From positions 1-22,829 of the forward strand of contig JBFHRB010000015.1 in the NCBI GenBank assembly GCA_041591915.1: DNA of 22,829 nucleotides, given 5' to 3'. The translations under genes and the position numbers were made by a program. The notes under the pieces were generated by a model. That model did not search any database. It saw nothing but the letters and a program-made list of their open reading frames with translations, and was not told where the DNA came from. Below are positions 9,756 through 17,366 of the stretch, in pieces. The stretch is from JBFHRB01 sp041591915. GTDB taxonomy: Bacteria; Actinomycetota; Nitriliruptoria; Nitriliruptorales; Nitriliruptoraceae. The first letter of the stretch is position 1, and every line of letters begins with the position of its first letter.

Positions 9756-11104
9756 GCGAGGATCCGCTGGCGCTCGCCAGGGCGGTCGTTCGCCGCGCTC
9801 GGTCGAACGAGGATCTCGAGGCCTTCGCGCTGCACTCCACCGACACCCGCATCGCCGTTCACGGTGGCGAGCTCGATTCGCTCTCGTCGGCCGGCTCGCG
9901 AGGGGTCGGCGTCCGCGTCATCGACCAGGGTCGCCTCGGCTATGCCTACACGGCCGAGGTGACGGAGGCCGGACTCGACGACGTCGTCGAGCAGGCCCGG
10001 GCCAACGCCGTGTTGTCGACGCCGGACGAGGCGAACCTCCTCCCGGGCTCGTCGCCAGCCCCCGACGTCGGCGGCCTCGTCGACGGGTCGTTCGACGAGG
10101 TGAGCGTCGAGGAGAAGCTCGAGCTCGCGCTTGAACTCGAGGCCACGGCGCTCGCGCACGAGGACGTCCGGACCTGCGGCATGGTCCGGTACGCCGACTC
10201 GATCACGCGCGCCGCGATCGCCTCGACCAACGGTGTCGAACGCGAGGTCGAGCGGACCGACGCGTGGGCGTTCGCACAGGCCATCGCGACGCGCGAGGGT
10301 TCCTCGCAGACCGGCATGGGACTGACGCTCGGTGGCGGGCCGAGGTCGCTCGACGTCGTCGCCGCGGGCACGGAGGCAGCCGGTCGGGCCGCGCGACTGC
10401 TCGGCGCACGCAAGCCGGCGAGCGGCCCGACGACCGTCGTGTTCGACCCCTACGTCGCGGCCCAGTTCCTCGGCGTGCTGGCTGGCGCGCTCGGCGCCGA
10501 CGCCGTGCTGAAGGGGCGTTCGATGTTCGCCGACCGCATCGGCGATGCCGTCGGGGCGCCGATCGTCACGCTGGTCGACGACGGACTCCGGGAGGGCGCG
10601 CCGGGGACGTCGCCGTGGGACGGCGAGGGCGTGCCCCAGCAGCGCACGGAGCTGATCGCCGGCGGGACCCTGCAGACGTTCCTCCACGACACGTGGACCG
10701 CCGCGCGTACCGGTGGGGGGATCGCGTCGACGGGCAACGCCTCGCGTTCGGGGTACGCCAGCCTCCCGAGCCTGGCACCGACGAACCTCTACCTCGAGCC
10801 CGGCGGCGCGTCGGGCGAGTCGGTGATCCGCGGGGTGGCGGAGGGCGTGTACGTCCAGGACGTGATGGGCCTGCACTCCGGGGCGAACCCCATCAGCGGC
10901 CAGTTCAGCGTCAGCTTCAGCGGCCTCATGATCCGCGACGGCGAGTTCGCCGAGCCGATCGCCGAGGCGGCCGTGTCCTCGACGATCCCGGACATCCTGC
11001 GAGGCATCGAGGCGGTCGGCAGCGATCTCCGCTTCTACCCCTTCGGCGGTTCGCTCGGCGGGTCGACGCTGCGCATCCGGGAGATGTCGGTCAGCGGGGG
11101 CTGA
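9752..11104 (+). CDS. tldE: TldE/PmbA, non-catalytic partner of TldD
   Basis: TldE (PmbA) pairs with TldD to enclose the proteolytic chamber; it shares the fold but lacks the zinc site. The 450-residue product matches the E. coli length. The N-terminal domain (GSRGVGVRVIDQGRLGYAYTAEV) aligns with the corresponding TldD segment (GAGVRVISGDRIGYAYTN), showing the paralogy, and no HExxxH is present. Family-typical stretches include STGNASRSGYASLP and the Gly/Ser-rich C-terminus (GVYVQDVMGLHSGANPISG). ATG 9752 overlaps the tldD stop and is preceded by GGAGGG, fixing the start. The operon ends here, 15 bp from the stop of the converging patatin gene. No candidate RiPP precursor gene is visible next to it. 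Confidence 0.93.
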   Translation: MSEDPLALARAVVRRARSNEDLEAFALHSTDTRIAVHGGELDSLSSAGSRGVGVRVIDQGRLGYAYTAEVTEAGLDDVVEQARANAVLSTPDEANLLPGSSPAPDVGGLVDGSFDEVSVEEKLELALELEATALAHEDVRTCGMVRYADSITRAAIASTNGVEREVERTDAWAFAQAIATREGSSQTGMGLTLGGGPRSLDVVAAGTEAAGRAARLLGARKPASGPTTVVFDPYVAAQFLGVLAGALGADAVLKGRSMFADRIGDAVGAPIVTLVDDGLREGAPGTSPWDGEGVPQQRTELIAGGTLQTFLHDTWTAARTGGGIASTGNASRSGYASLPSLAPTNLYLEPGGASGESVIRGVAEGVYVQDVMGLHSGANPISGQFSVSFSGLMIRDGEFAEPIAEAAVSSTIPDILRGIEAVGSDLRFYPFGGSLGGSTLRIREMSVSGG

Positions 11105-11119
11105 AGGACGCGGGCCGGC

Positions 11120-12088
11120 TCAGTGCTCGTCGTGCGAGCGGCAGTTCTCGACGTAGGCGTCCCAGTCCCAGTCCTCGAGGAACATCGATGCGGCGTCGAA
11201 CCCGCTGGTCCACAGGCGACCGTTCATGCGGTCGTCCAGACGCACGTCGAGCGCCCGTACGCCCAGGGTGTCGACGCTGATGGTGCGGGCCCGGTCGCAG
11301 CCGTCCACGGCCTGCATGGCGTCGGCCGACTCGAGCAGCGTCTCGACCAGTGCGCGCAGCATGTCGGCGTTGCCGTCGATCGGTTCGTCGTCCGTCGAGG
11401 GTGGCCTCGGGAGCAGTCGGACGCCGAACGTCGGCCACCTCGGGATCCGGCCGCCCGTGCGGTCCCAGACGTCGACGGCGAAGTTGGAGACCAGGCCGCC
11501 GTCGACGAGCACGCCCTCCGTCCCGCCCTCGCGAACGCCGATGCGGATCGGGTCGTAGACGATGGGGACGGACATGGATGCGCGCACGGCCTTGGCGACC
11601 GACTGCTCGTCGGGGTCGAGCCCGTACAGCGGGTAGTCCCACGGCAGCCGTACGACGCGGCGGTTGGCGACGTCCAGGCAGCGTACGACGAGCCTCCACT
11701 TCGCCATCGCGGGGGCCGTGTCGGGTGCGTCGGTCCGGAGGTCGGCGAACGTCTCCACCCCGCGTGCCGCGAGTGTCTCGTTGATGAAGGCGTCGGGTGC
11801 GGGCGCATCGACGGGCATCCCGGCTCGCTGCATGAGCGACGCGACGGCCCGTCCCCGGAACCGCGCCATGACGTCGGCGAGGGCGAACGCGCGGTAGTCG
11901 AGCTCGTGGGCCATCGTCCGCATCTCGTCCGCGCCGGCACCCGCGGCGAGGAGCGCGCCGGCCAGGGCGCCGGCGCTGGCGCCAGCCACGCGGTACGGCT
12001 TGTAGCCCGCCCTCTCGAGTGCCGCGACGGCGCCGACGAGCGCGATCCCGCGGACGCCGCCGCCGCCCAGTACCAGGTCGCAGCGCAT
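11120..12088 (-). CDS. patatin-like phospholipase
   Basis: This is a Ser-Asp dyad lipid acyl hydrolase of the patatin/RssA family, 322 residues, probably cytosolic or peripherally attached to the membrane. The oxyanion motif GGGGVRG (8-14), nucleophile elbow GASAG (36-40, Ser38) and DGG dyad motif (LVDGG, Asp196) are all present, so it should be active. The C-terminus ends in an Asp/Trp-rich segment (EDWDWDAYVENC). There is no signal peptide. It lies 7 bp downstream of uppP on the same strand, so the two are very probably co-transcribed, which would link it to membrane-lipid or undecaprenyl metabolism (inference). The ribosome binding site before ATG 12088 is weak, consistent with translational coupling. 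Confidence 0.88.
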   Translation of the reverse strand: MRCDLVLGGGGVRGIALVGAVAALERAGYKPYRVAGASAGALAGALLAAGAGADEMRTMAHELDYRAFALADVMARFRGRAVASLMQRAGMPVDAPAPDAFINETLAARGVETFADLRTDAPDTAPAMAKWRLVVRCLDVANRRVVRLPWDYPLYGLDPDEQSVAKAVRASMSVPIVYDPIRIGVREGGTEGVLVDGGLVSNFAVDVWDRTGGRIPRWPTFGVRLLPRPPSTDDEPIDGNADMLRALVETLLESADAMQAVDGCDRARTISVDTLGVRALDVRLDDRMNGRLWTSGFDAASMFLEDWDWDAYVENCRSHDEH

Positions 12089-12095
12089 CAGCGGC

Positions 12096-13016
12096 TCACT
12101 GGCACAGCAGCGAGGCGTCGGGTGGGCCGAGCCACACGGTGCCGATGAGCGTGAGGATCGAGAACAGTGCGACGTAGCGGGCGAAGCCGCCGAGGTCGTT
12201 GCCCGACACGAACCTGAGCAGGAACCGGATCGCCCAGTACCCCGAGATGGCAGCCGCGATCACGCCCGCGACGATCTCGCCGTTGGAGTAGCAGACGGCG
12301 ACGGCGCCCTCGCCGAGCAGGTCACGGAGCTGGAACAGGGCGGCGCCCGCGATGATCGGGATCGAGAGCAGGAACGAGAACCGTGCCGACCCCTCGCGGG
12401 ACAGGCCGCGCATCATGCCAGCCGCGATCGTCGACCCGGCGCGGGAGATGCCAGGGAAGATCGCGAGTGCCTGGGCGACGCCGACGATGAGCGCGTCGGT
12501 CCGGGTGACGGTCGACTCGTCGCGTCCGAGGTCGATGTAGTCGACCCCGGTGCCGGCCGAGCCGTCGGCGCCGGCGGCAGCGCGGGCGCGCTGCTTGCGC
12601 ATCCGCTCGGCCAGCAACAGGAGGCCCGCCGTCCCGAGGAGGAACACGGCGGTGATGCGAACTCCGGCGGCATCGTCGGGCGCGAAGAAGTCCGCGAAGA
12701 AGTCCTCGAGGACGACGCCGGCGATGGCCGCCGGGATCGATCCGATCACCAGGAGCAGTGTCGTTCGGCGGGCGTGCGGGATCTCGGCCGGGTCGGACGC
12801 GCCGAGCCCGAGCGTGCGGGTCGCCAGGTACCAGATGTCGCCCCAGAAGTAGGCCATCAGGGCGATCAGGGTGCCGCCGTGCAGGGCCGTGCTGAAGGCC
12901 AGTCCGGGTGCCTCCCATTGCAGCAGGTACGGCACGAGCACCAGGTGGCCCGATGACGACACCGGCAGGAACTCGGTCAACCCCTGCAACAGGCCGAGGA
13001 TGATCGCGCGCAGCAC
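12096..13016 (-). CDS. uppP: undecaprenyl-diphosphate phosphatase UppP/BacA
   Basis: UppP dephosphorylates undecaprenyl diphosphate on the outer side of the membrane, recycling the carrier for peptidoglycan and other envelope polymers; overproduction gives bacitracin resistance. The 306-residue protein is strongly hydrophobic, with multiple membrane helices. Catalytic motif 1 QGLTEFLPVSSSGHL (11-25, Glu15 and His24) and motif 2 PGISRAGST (188-196, Arg192) are intact. A hydrophilic loop at about 138-172 (Arg/Ala then Asp-rich) helps explain the length relative to E. coli (273). The start is GTG 13016, preceded by GGAG; motif 1 is close to the N-terminus as in homologues. It is first in a two-gene unit with the patatin gene and diverges from the SDR/DUF2867 gene. 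Confidence 0.95.
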   Translation of the reverse strand: MLRAIILGLLQGLTEFLPVSSSGHLVLVPYLLQWEAPGLAFSTALHGGTLIALMAYFWGDIWYLATRTLGLGASDPAEIPHARRTTLLLVIGSIPAAIAGVVLEDFFADFFAPDDAAGVRITAVFLLGTAGLLLLAERMRKQRARAAAGADGSAGTGVDYIDLGRDESTVTRTDALIVGVAQALAIFPGISRAGSTIAAGMMRGLSREGSARFSFLLSIPIIAGAALFQLRDLLGEGAVAVCYSNGEIVAGVIAAAISGYWAIRFLLRFVSGNDLGGFARYVALFSILTLIGTVWLGPPDASLLCQ

Positions 13017-13161
13017 GGGCGCTCCGTTCGGGCGAGTTCGTGGTTGGGTGGCGGACGAGGCCGTGGCCGCGGAGACTACTTGTGCCCGCTGGGTGGCCCG
13101 CGGAGTCGGCCTCGTCCATCAGGCCGGTTCGTTCCGAACGCCGAGCAGGAGGTGGGGACCA

Positions 13162-14703
13162 GTGAAGATCGAGCGTGTCCTCGTGACCGGGGCGACGGGC
13201 TACATCGGCGGGCGCCTCGTGCCCGAGCTGCTGGAGGCCGGCTACACCGTCCGCTGCCTCGCGCGGACCCCGCAGAAGCTCGACGGTCGCCCCTGGAGGG
13301 ACCGCGTCGAGGTCGTGCAGGGCGACATCCGGAACCCGGACGACCTCCGGCGCGCGCTCGACGGGTGTGACGCCGCGCACTACCTCGTCCACTCGATGGA
13401 CGGCGAGGGTGACTTCCGCGAGCGCGACCGTCGTGCGGCCCTGACCTTCCGCGATGCTGCGGCGGCCGCCGGCGTCAAGCGCATCGTCTACCTGGGCGGG
13501 CTCGGTGACGAGGAGGACGCGTCGCTCTCCTCGCACCTGCGCTCACGGCATGAGGTCGGCCAGATCCTCGCGTCGGGGCCGGTCGCGGTGACCGAGCTCC
13601 GTGCGGCGATCATCATCGGCTCCGGCAGTGCCTCGTTCGAGATGCTGCGCAACCTGACCGAGGTCCTGCCGGTGATGACCACGCCTCGTTGGGTGGACAC
13701 GCGGTGCCAGCCCATCGCGGTGCGGGACGTCCTGTACTACCTCGTGGAGGCGCTCGGGCTGGCGGAGGGAGCGGATCGCGTCTACGAGATCGGCGGCCCC
13801 GACGTCCTCACCTACCGCCAGATGATGCACATGTACGCGCAGGCGGCCGGTCTGAGGAAGCGTGTCATCATCCCGGTACCCGTGCTGACGCCGAAGCTGA
13901 GCTCGCTGTGGGTCGGGCTCGTCACGCCCATCCCGAGTGGGCTGGCGCGGCCGCTGATCGACAGCCTCGTCAACGAGGTCATCGTCACCGACCCGGCGAT
14001 CGACGAGGTGCTCCCGCGCAGGACGCTGACCTTCCGAGAGGCGTTGCAGAAGGCGCTGCTACGGGTCCAGGACCTCGACGTCACGACGACGTGGGCGGAC
14101 TCCGAGCTGTTCGGGCGCAGCCCCGCGGAGCCGCTGCCCGAGGACCCATCGTGGTCCGGCGGCACGCTGCTCGACGACGTGAGGGTCGTGCGTTCGTCGG
14201 CCTCCGCGGAGGACCTCTTCGCCGTCGTCGAGGGGATCGGCGGCGATCGCGGCTACTACACGAGCGACCTCCTGTGGGAGATCCGTGGGCTGCTGGACCA
14301 GGCCATCGGCGGCATCGGCGTGCGGCGCGGGCGACGCCACCCGGAGCGGCTGCGTGTCGGTGAACCCCTCGACTTCTGGAGGGTCGAGGCGATCGAGGCG
14401 GGCAGCCTCCTCCGGCTGCGCGCCGAGATGAGGGTGCCCGGTGACGCGTGGCTGGAGTTCCGGGTGTCTGAAACCGCAGGCGGCTCACAGCTCGAGCAGC
14501 GGGCCCGGTTCCACCCGCGGGGCCTGTGGGGACGTGCCTACTGGTACGTCCTCGCACCCTTCCACGCCCTGATCTTCCCGAAGATGGCGCAGCGCATCGC
14601 CGCGGCTGCCGAGGTCCGGGCCGGGCGACGTCCGCCGCGCGTCGGGGTGGACGACCCGAGCACGGCCTCGGATCAGCCCGGTCGGAGCGCGACGAGCGCC
14701 TGA
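13162..14703 (+). CDS. NAD(P)-binding SDR fused to DUF2867
   Basis: The 513-residue protein has an N-terminal atypical short-chain dehydrogenase/NmrA-like Rossmann domain (VLVTGATGYIGGRLVPELL, nucleotide loop 10-17; DIRNPDDL and YLGGLGDEE further on). The C-terminal part (about 350-490) looks like DUF2867 (WEIRGLLDQAIGGIGVRRGRRHP, LDFWRVEAIEAGSLLRLRAEM, HALIFPKMAQRI). The typical YxxxK catalytic pair of classical SDRs is not obvious, as is usual for this family, so the reaction is unknown. GTG 13162 is preceded by GGAGG (13148-13152); the frame is open further upstream, but that part is not protein-like and overlaps uppP. The last 31 bp overlap the tail of the opposite SAF-domain gene. Confidence 0.9.
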   Translation: MKIERVLVTGATGYIGGRLVPELLEAGYTVRCLARTPQKLDGRPWRDRVEVVQGDIRNPDDLRRALDGCDAAHYLVHSMDGEGDFRERDRRAALTFRDAAAAAGVKRIVYLGGLGDEEDASLSSHLRSRHEVGQILASGPVAVTELRAAIIIGSGSASFEMLRNLTEVLPVMTTPRWVDTRCQPIAVRDVLYYLVEALGLAEGADRVYEIGGPDVLTYRQMMHMYAQAAGLRKRVIIPVPVLTPKLSSLWVGLVTPIPSGLARPLIDSLVNEVIVTDPAIDEVLPRRTLTFREALQKALLRVQDLDVTTTWADSELFGRSPAEPLPEDPSWSGGTLLDDVRVVRSSASAEDLFAVVEGIGGDRGYYTSDLLWEIRGLLDQAIGGIGVRRGRRHPERLRVGEPLDFWRVEAIEAGSLLRLRAEMRVPGDAWLEFRVSETAGGSQLEQRARFHPRGLWGRAYWYVLAPFHALIFPKMAQRIAAAAEVRAGRRPPRVGVDDPSTASDQPGRSATSA

Positions 14704-15329
14704 TCCCATCGCGCGGCCGCGGCGACGTCGCCGGCACGGTCGCGGGGCAGCGCCAGCCACACGATGTCGCCCTCGGACGCGAGGACGCGCGCGTCCCCGA
14801 CGAGCAGGACGCCGGCATCGCCGCCGAACACGTCCACGTGGTCGCCCGCGACGTACTCGGTCGCGTACGGCACCGGGACGGGGAGGGCGACCTCGTCCTC
14901 CCGAACGAGCGAGCCGAGGCCGCCACCCGCGAGGTGCATGGCGGCGAGGGGCTGCCCGGCCGCGATGCCTGCCGAGAGGGTGGCGCCGATGGCCTGCTCC
15001 GGCGTGGTCACCGCTCCGGCCGGGACGATGGCCTCGGGCCACGCGCGGACGGTGAGGTCATCGCTGGCGACCAGGTGACCGGCGGCGAGGTCGCTGCGGA
15101 CGACGACGACCTCGACCGGCCGGCCGAAGGGCGACCGTGCCGCGCCGCTGCCAGCGATGAGCAGGACCGCGACGGCCACGAGTGCGAGGATCGCCGCTCG
15201 CGCGCGTGGACGGGCACCGGCCCACCGTTCGGCGAGGTCGTCGAGGGGCTCCGGGAGGACCGGGAGCGGGCCTTCGAAGGCGGCGTTGAGTCGCGAGATC
15301 ACGTCGGAGCGTGGCTGGGTGGCTGCCAT
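14673..15329 (-). CDS. SAF-domain membrane-anchored protein (CpaB/RcpC-like)
   Basis: The 218-residue protein has a cytosolic N-terminus (about 1-43), one transmembrane helix (about 44-63, AILALVAVAVLLIAGSGAA), then an extracytoplasmic SAF domain (about 72-135: VEVVVVRSDLAAGHLVASDDL, then GATLSAGIAAGQPL). A second beta-rich part (VPVPYATEYVAGDHVDVFG ... DIVWLALPRDRAGDVAAA) resembles the C-terminal part of CpaB/RcpC pilus-assembly proteins. No pilus gene is nearby. SAF-domain proteins next to FmdB-type zinc-ribbon genes are, as I recall, common in actinobacteria. It lies 64 bp downstream of the MTA phosphorylase gene on the same strand, possibly as the last gene of that unit. The ribosome binding site at ATG 15329 is weak. 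The 3' end overlaps the SDR/DUF2867 gene by 31 bp. Confidence 0.82.
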   Translation of the reverse strand: MAATQPRSDVISRLNAAFEGPLPVLPEPLDDLAERWAGARPRARAAILALVAVAVLLIAGSGAARSPFGRPVEVVVVRSDLAAGHLVASDDLTVRAWPEAIVPAGAVTTPEQAIGATLSAGIAAGQPLAAMHLAGGGLGSLVREDEVALPVPVPYATEYVAGDHVDVFGGDAGVLLVGDARVLASEGDIVWLALPRDRAGDVAAAARWDQALVALRPG

Positions 15330-15393
15330 GCCCGCATCTCAGCACGCACGCCACCGGCCGAGCTCGCCGCTCCCCGTCAGCCTGTGGAAACCC

Positions 15394-16209
15394 TCAGTGG
15401 CTCATCTGCGCGCCATCGAGCGCGGAGCCGCAGTCACAGTCCCGGTCGGCGGGAACGGCGGACACGGCCGCTTCGAGCAGACGCTTGAGGTTGCTGACGT
15501 TGCGGTTGAACACCTCGACGACGGCCGCGGCGCTCACGGGCTCCACGTCGGGGTGGTCCTCGAGTCCGGCGTCGTGGTCGGTCACCATCGCGACGCCCGT
15601 GACGCAGAGCTGGAGCTCACGGGCGAGCGGGATCTCCGGGTACTGCGTCATCCCCACGACGTCCCAGCCGGCCGCCGAGAACCAGCGGGACTCGGCGCGC
15701 GTCGAGAACCTCGGACCGTTGATGACCACGATCGTCCCGTGGTCCTGGTGCGGGAGCCCGAGGTCGCCCAGCGCCGCCGCCATCGTCGCGCGCAGCTGCG
15801 GGCAGTACGGGTCGGCCTGTGAGATGTGGGTCACGACCGGGCCGTCGAAGAACGTGTCGGGTCGGCCTCGCGTGCGGTCGACGTACTGGTCGAGGAGCAC
15901 GAACGTGCCGGGCTCGAGTTCGGCCTTGAGCCCGCCGACCGCACACGGTGCGATGAGGCGCGAGATCCCGAACTGCTTGAGCGCCCAGAGGTTCGCGCGG
16001 TAGTTGATGCGGTGCGGTGGGATGCGATGCCCGCGGCCATGGCGCGGCAGGAACGCCACCTGCCGGCCGGCGAACGTGCCGGTGACGACGGTGTCCGACG
16101 GGGCGCCGTACGGGGTGTCGAGCAGGTGCTCGTCGGCGTCCGCGAGCAACTCGTAGAAGCCCGAGCCCCCGAGGATCCCGATCTCGGCCGCTGGTGCGGG
16201 CGTGGTCAC
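15394..16209 (-). CDS. mtnP: S-methyl-5'-thioadenosine phosphorylase (MTAP/PNP family)
   Basis: The enzyme phosphorolyses 5'-methylthioadenosine to adenine and methylthioribose-1-phosphate, the first step of methionine/purine salvage after polyamine or other SAM-dependent reactions. It has 271 residues. GGSGFYE near the N-terminus and RHGRGHRIPPHRINYRANLWALK form phosphate and sugar contacts; GPRFSTRAESRWF and VVGMTQYPEIPLARE are family signatures. TDHDAG with two Asp residues favours 6-aminopurine (MTA/adenosine) over 6-oxopurine substrates, though related MTA/inosine or general PNP activity cannot be excluded. A short Cys motif (CDCG) is present near the C-terminus. GTG 16209 overlaps the stop of the upstream ruc-like gene (GTGA), implying coupled translation and shared CIRCE control. 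Confidence 0.9.
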   Translation of the reverse strand: MTTPAPAAEIGILGGSGFYELLADADEHLLDTPYGAPSDTVVTGTFAGRQVAFLPRHGRGHRIPPHRINYRANLWALKQFGISRLIAPCAVGGLKAELEPGTFVLLDQYVDRTRGRPDTFFDGPVVTHISQADPYCPQLRATMAAALGDLGLPHQDHGTIVVINGPRFSTRAESRWFSAAGWDVVGMTQYPEIPLARELQLCVTGVAMVTDHDAGLEDHPDVEPVSAAAVVEVFNRNVSNLKRLLEAAVSAVPADRDCDCGSALDGAQMSH

Positions 16210-16541
16210 GCCGACTTCGCGTCGGACGATGTGCTGGTCTCCGACGTCTTGGAGGAGGAGCTCGAGTCGGACGACGAGCCACCCGAGTCGTTGGAGGTGG
16301 ACGTCGAGTCGCTGGACGTCGAGTCGCTCGAGCCCGACGGGGCGCTGGTCGAGGCGCCGCCCTTCGAGCCGTAGTCCTTGATGTGCCAGCCGGACCCCTT
16401 GAAGATGATCCCGGCGGCGCTGAACACCTTGCGCAGCTCGCCCTCGCAGTTCGGGCACGTGGTGAGCGGGTCGTCCTTGAAGGACTGCACGACCTCGAGG
16501 TGCTCGCCGCAGCTCTTGCAGGCGTATTCGTAGGTGGGCAT
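16206..16541 (-). CDS. ruc: Ruc-like redox-regulated chaperone (FmdB-type zinc ribbon)
   Basis: The 111-residue protein has an N-terminal zinc ribbon (MPTYEYACKSCGEHLEVV ... CPNCEGEL; Cys 8, 11, 29, 32) and, from about residue 62, a disordered tail of Ser, Thr, Asp and Gly. FmdB-type ribbons are often called transcriptional regulators without proof. The length, four-Cys ribbon plus disordered tail, HrcA-type operator and 5-formyl-THF cyclo-ligase/galU/moeA neighbourhood all match mycobacterial Ruc (Rv0991c), described as a heat-induced, oxidation-activated chaperone repressed by HrcA. Orthology is inferred from these points. ATG 16541 follows GGAG on the minus strand. It overlaps the MTA phosphorylase start by 4 bp. 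Confidence 0.88.
   Translation of the reverse strand: MPTYEYACKSCGEHLEVVQSFKDDPLTTCPNCEGELRKVFSAAGIIFKGSGWHIKDYGSKGGASTSAPSGSSDSTSSDSTSTSNDSGGSSSDSSSSSKTSETSTSSDAKSA
16300..16329. repeat. 15-bp tandem repeat in the ruc tail
   Basis: GACGTCGAGTCGCTG is followed directly by the same 15 bases with the last base changed to C. On the minus strand it encodes repeated Asp/Ser/Thr residues of the disordered tail, so tail length may vary by slippage. Confidence 0.7.
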
Positions 16542-16559
16542 CTCGGATCTCCAGAGGTG

Positions 16560-16586
16560 TTAGCACTCGGACGAACGGAGTGCCAG
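16560..16586 (-). promoter_or_regulatory. CIRCE operator (HrcA-binding site)
   Basis: TTAGCACTC, nine bases, then GAGTGCCAG. The consensus is TTAGCACTC-N9-GAGTGCTAA, so the left half is perfect and the right half matches 7 of 9 with exact spacing; CTGGCACTC variants are common in actinobacteria. It lies 18 bp upstream of the ruc-like start codon and covers the predicted transcription start. CIRCE is bound by HrcA and released under protein-folding stress. Confidence 0.85.
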
Positions 16587-16592
16587 CACGGA

Positions 16593-16621
16593 AGTATGCG
16601 GTCGGCCGCCGGCGCGTGCAA
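16593..16621 (-). promoter_or_regulatory. sigma-70-type promoter for ruc-mtnP
   Basis: On the minus strand, TTGCAC (16621-16616), a 17-bp spacer and CATACT (16598-16593) form a reasonable promoter. The start point about 7 bp downstream falls at 16586, the first base of the CIRCE operator, an arrangement expected for repression by HrcA. The -35 matches consensus only moderately. Confidence 0.55.
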
Positions 16622-16653
16622 GCGGGGTGCAACCGACGCGCGCCACGAGGCGG

Positions 16654-17259
16654 CTAGCCGGCCGGTTCACTGCGCGCCCCCGTCTCGCGCACGCGATCCT
16701 CGGTCACGACGACGTCGATGAGTTGGTCCCACTGCCCCGTCGGGACCCGCGGCACGAGCTGGCAGGTGAACCCCAGCCCGATCCGCGCGGAGTACTCGGG
16801 CAGCTGGCCCAGGAGCCGGTCGTAGTGGCCGCTGCCCTGCCCGAGCCGACCACCGACGAGGTCGAAGGCCACGCCAGGGGTGACCACGACGTCGACGACG
16901 GACGGGTCGATCCTCGGCCCCACGGGCTCACGGATGCTGCGATACCCGACGATCAGCTCGCTGGGATCACCGGCACGGGCGAGCTCGAGCTCGTTCGCGT
17001 TCGCGTTCACCCGCGGCAGCAGGACCGTCACGGCCGGCCGCTCGAGCAGGCGCCTGAGGGCCGGCCCCGTGTCGAGCTCCTCGGGCATCGCGGCGTACAG
17101 CAGCACGACCTCGGCCGTGACGATGTCGGGCAGCGCGAGGAGCCGTTCGCACGCGGCCTCCGACCGCCGCTTGCGCTCCTCCGGCGTGAGCTGGCGGCGG
17201 GCCTCTCGCGCCGCGGTCCGAAGGGCGCGCTTGGATGCGAGGATCTCCGCCTCGTCCAC
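16654..17259 (-). CDS. 5-formyltetrahydrofolate cyclo-ligase
   Basis: The enzyme uses ATP to convert 5-formyl-THF to 5,10-methenyl-THF, returning a storage folate to one-carbon metabolism. The 201-residue length fits the family. The N-terminal basic helix (KRALRTAAREARRQLTPEER), YAAMPEELDT (folate side) and RLGQGSGHYDRLL (138-150, ATP/phosphate loop) are seen. The usual GGYYDR/GGFYDR is SGHYDR here, a mild departure. The start is GTG 17259, preceded by GGGAG. It is the counterpart of Rv0992c in the mycobacterial order, diverging from galU and lying upstream of the ruc-like gene on the same strand, which has its own promoter in the 112-bp gap. Confidence 0.92.
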   Translation of the reverse strand: MDEAEILASKRALRTAAREARRQLTPEERKRRSEAACERLLALPDIVTAEVVLLYAAMPEELDTGPALRRLLERPAVTVLLPRVNANANELELARAGDPSELIVGYRSIREPVGPRIDPSVVDVVVTPGVAFDLVGGRLGQGSGHYDRLLGQLPEYSARIGLGFTCQLVPRVPTGQWDQLIDVVVTEDRVRETGARSEPAG

Positions 17260-17311
17260 GCCACTCCCGCTGTCGGCCGACGGTCCATCGTACGGCCAGC
17301 AGGCCGTCGGG

Positions 17312-17335
17312 GAGCGCGGCAGCGCTCGGTAGGCT
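17312..17335 (+). promoter_or_regulatory. candidate galU promoter with overlapping palindrome
   Basis: TAGGCT (17330-17335) lies 31 bp before the galU GTG and fits the -10 pattern seen at other genes here. GAGCGC-GGCA-GCGCTC (17312-17327) is a perfect 6-bp inverted repeat immediately upstream and could be an operator. No standard -35 is seen. Confidence 0.3.
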
Positions 17336-17366
17336 CGGCAGCCAGTCGATCTCCGGAGCCAGCCAC

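Noticed and set aside
8133..10876. Antisense frames of 480 and 397 codons opposite tldD/tldE
   Set aside because: Both lie fully opposite a gene pair with intact catalytic motifs and coupled starts; no recognisable domain.
11123..12148. Plus-strand open frame opposite the patatin gene
   Set aside because: Shadow of a gene with all catalytic motifs; Arg/Asp/Val-rich translation with no domain.
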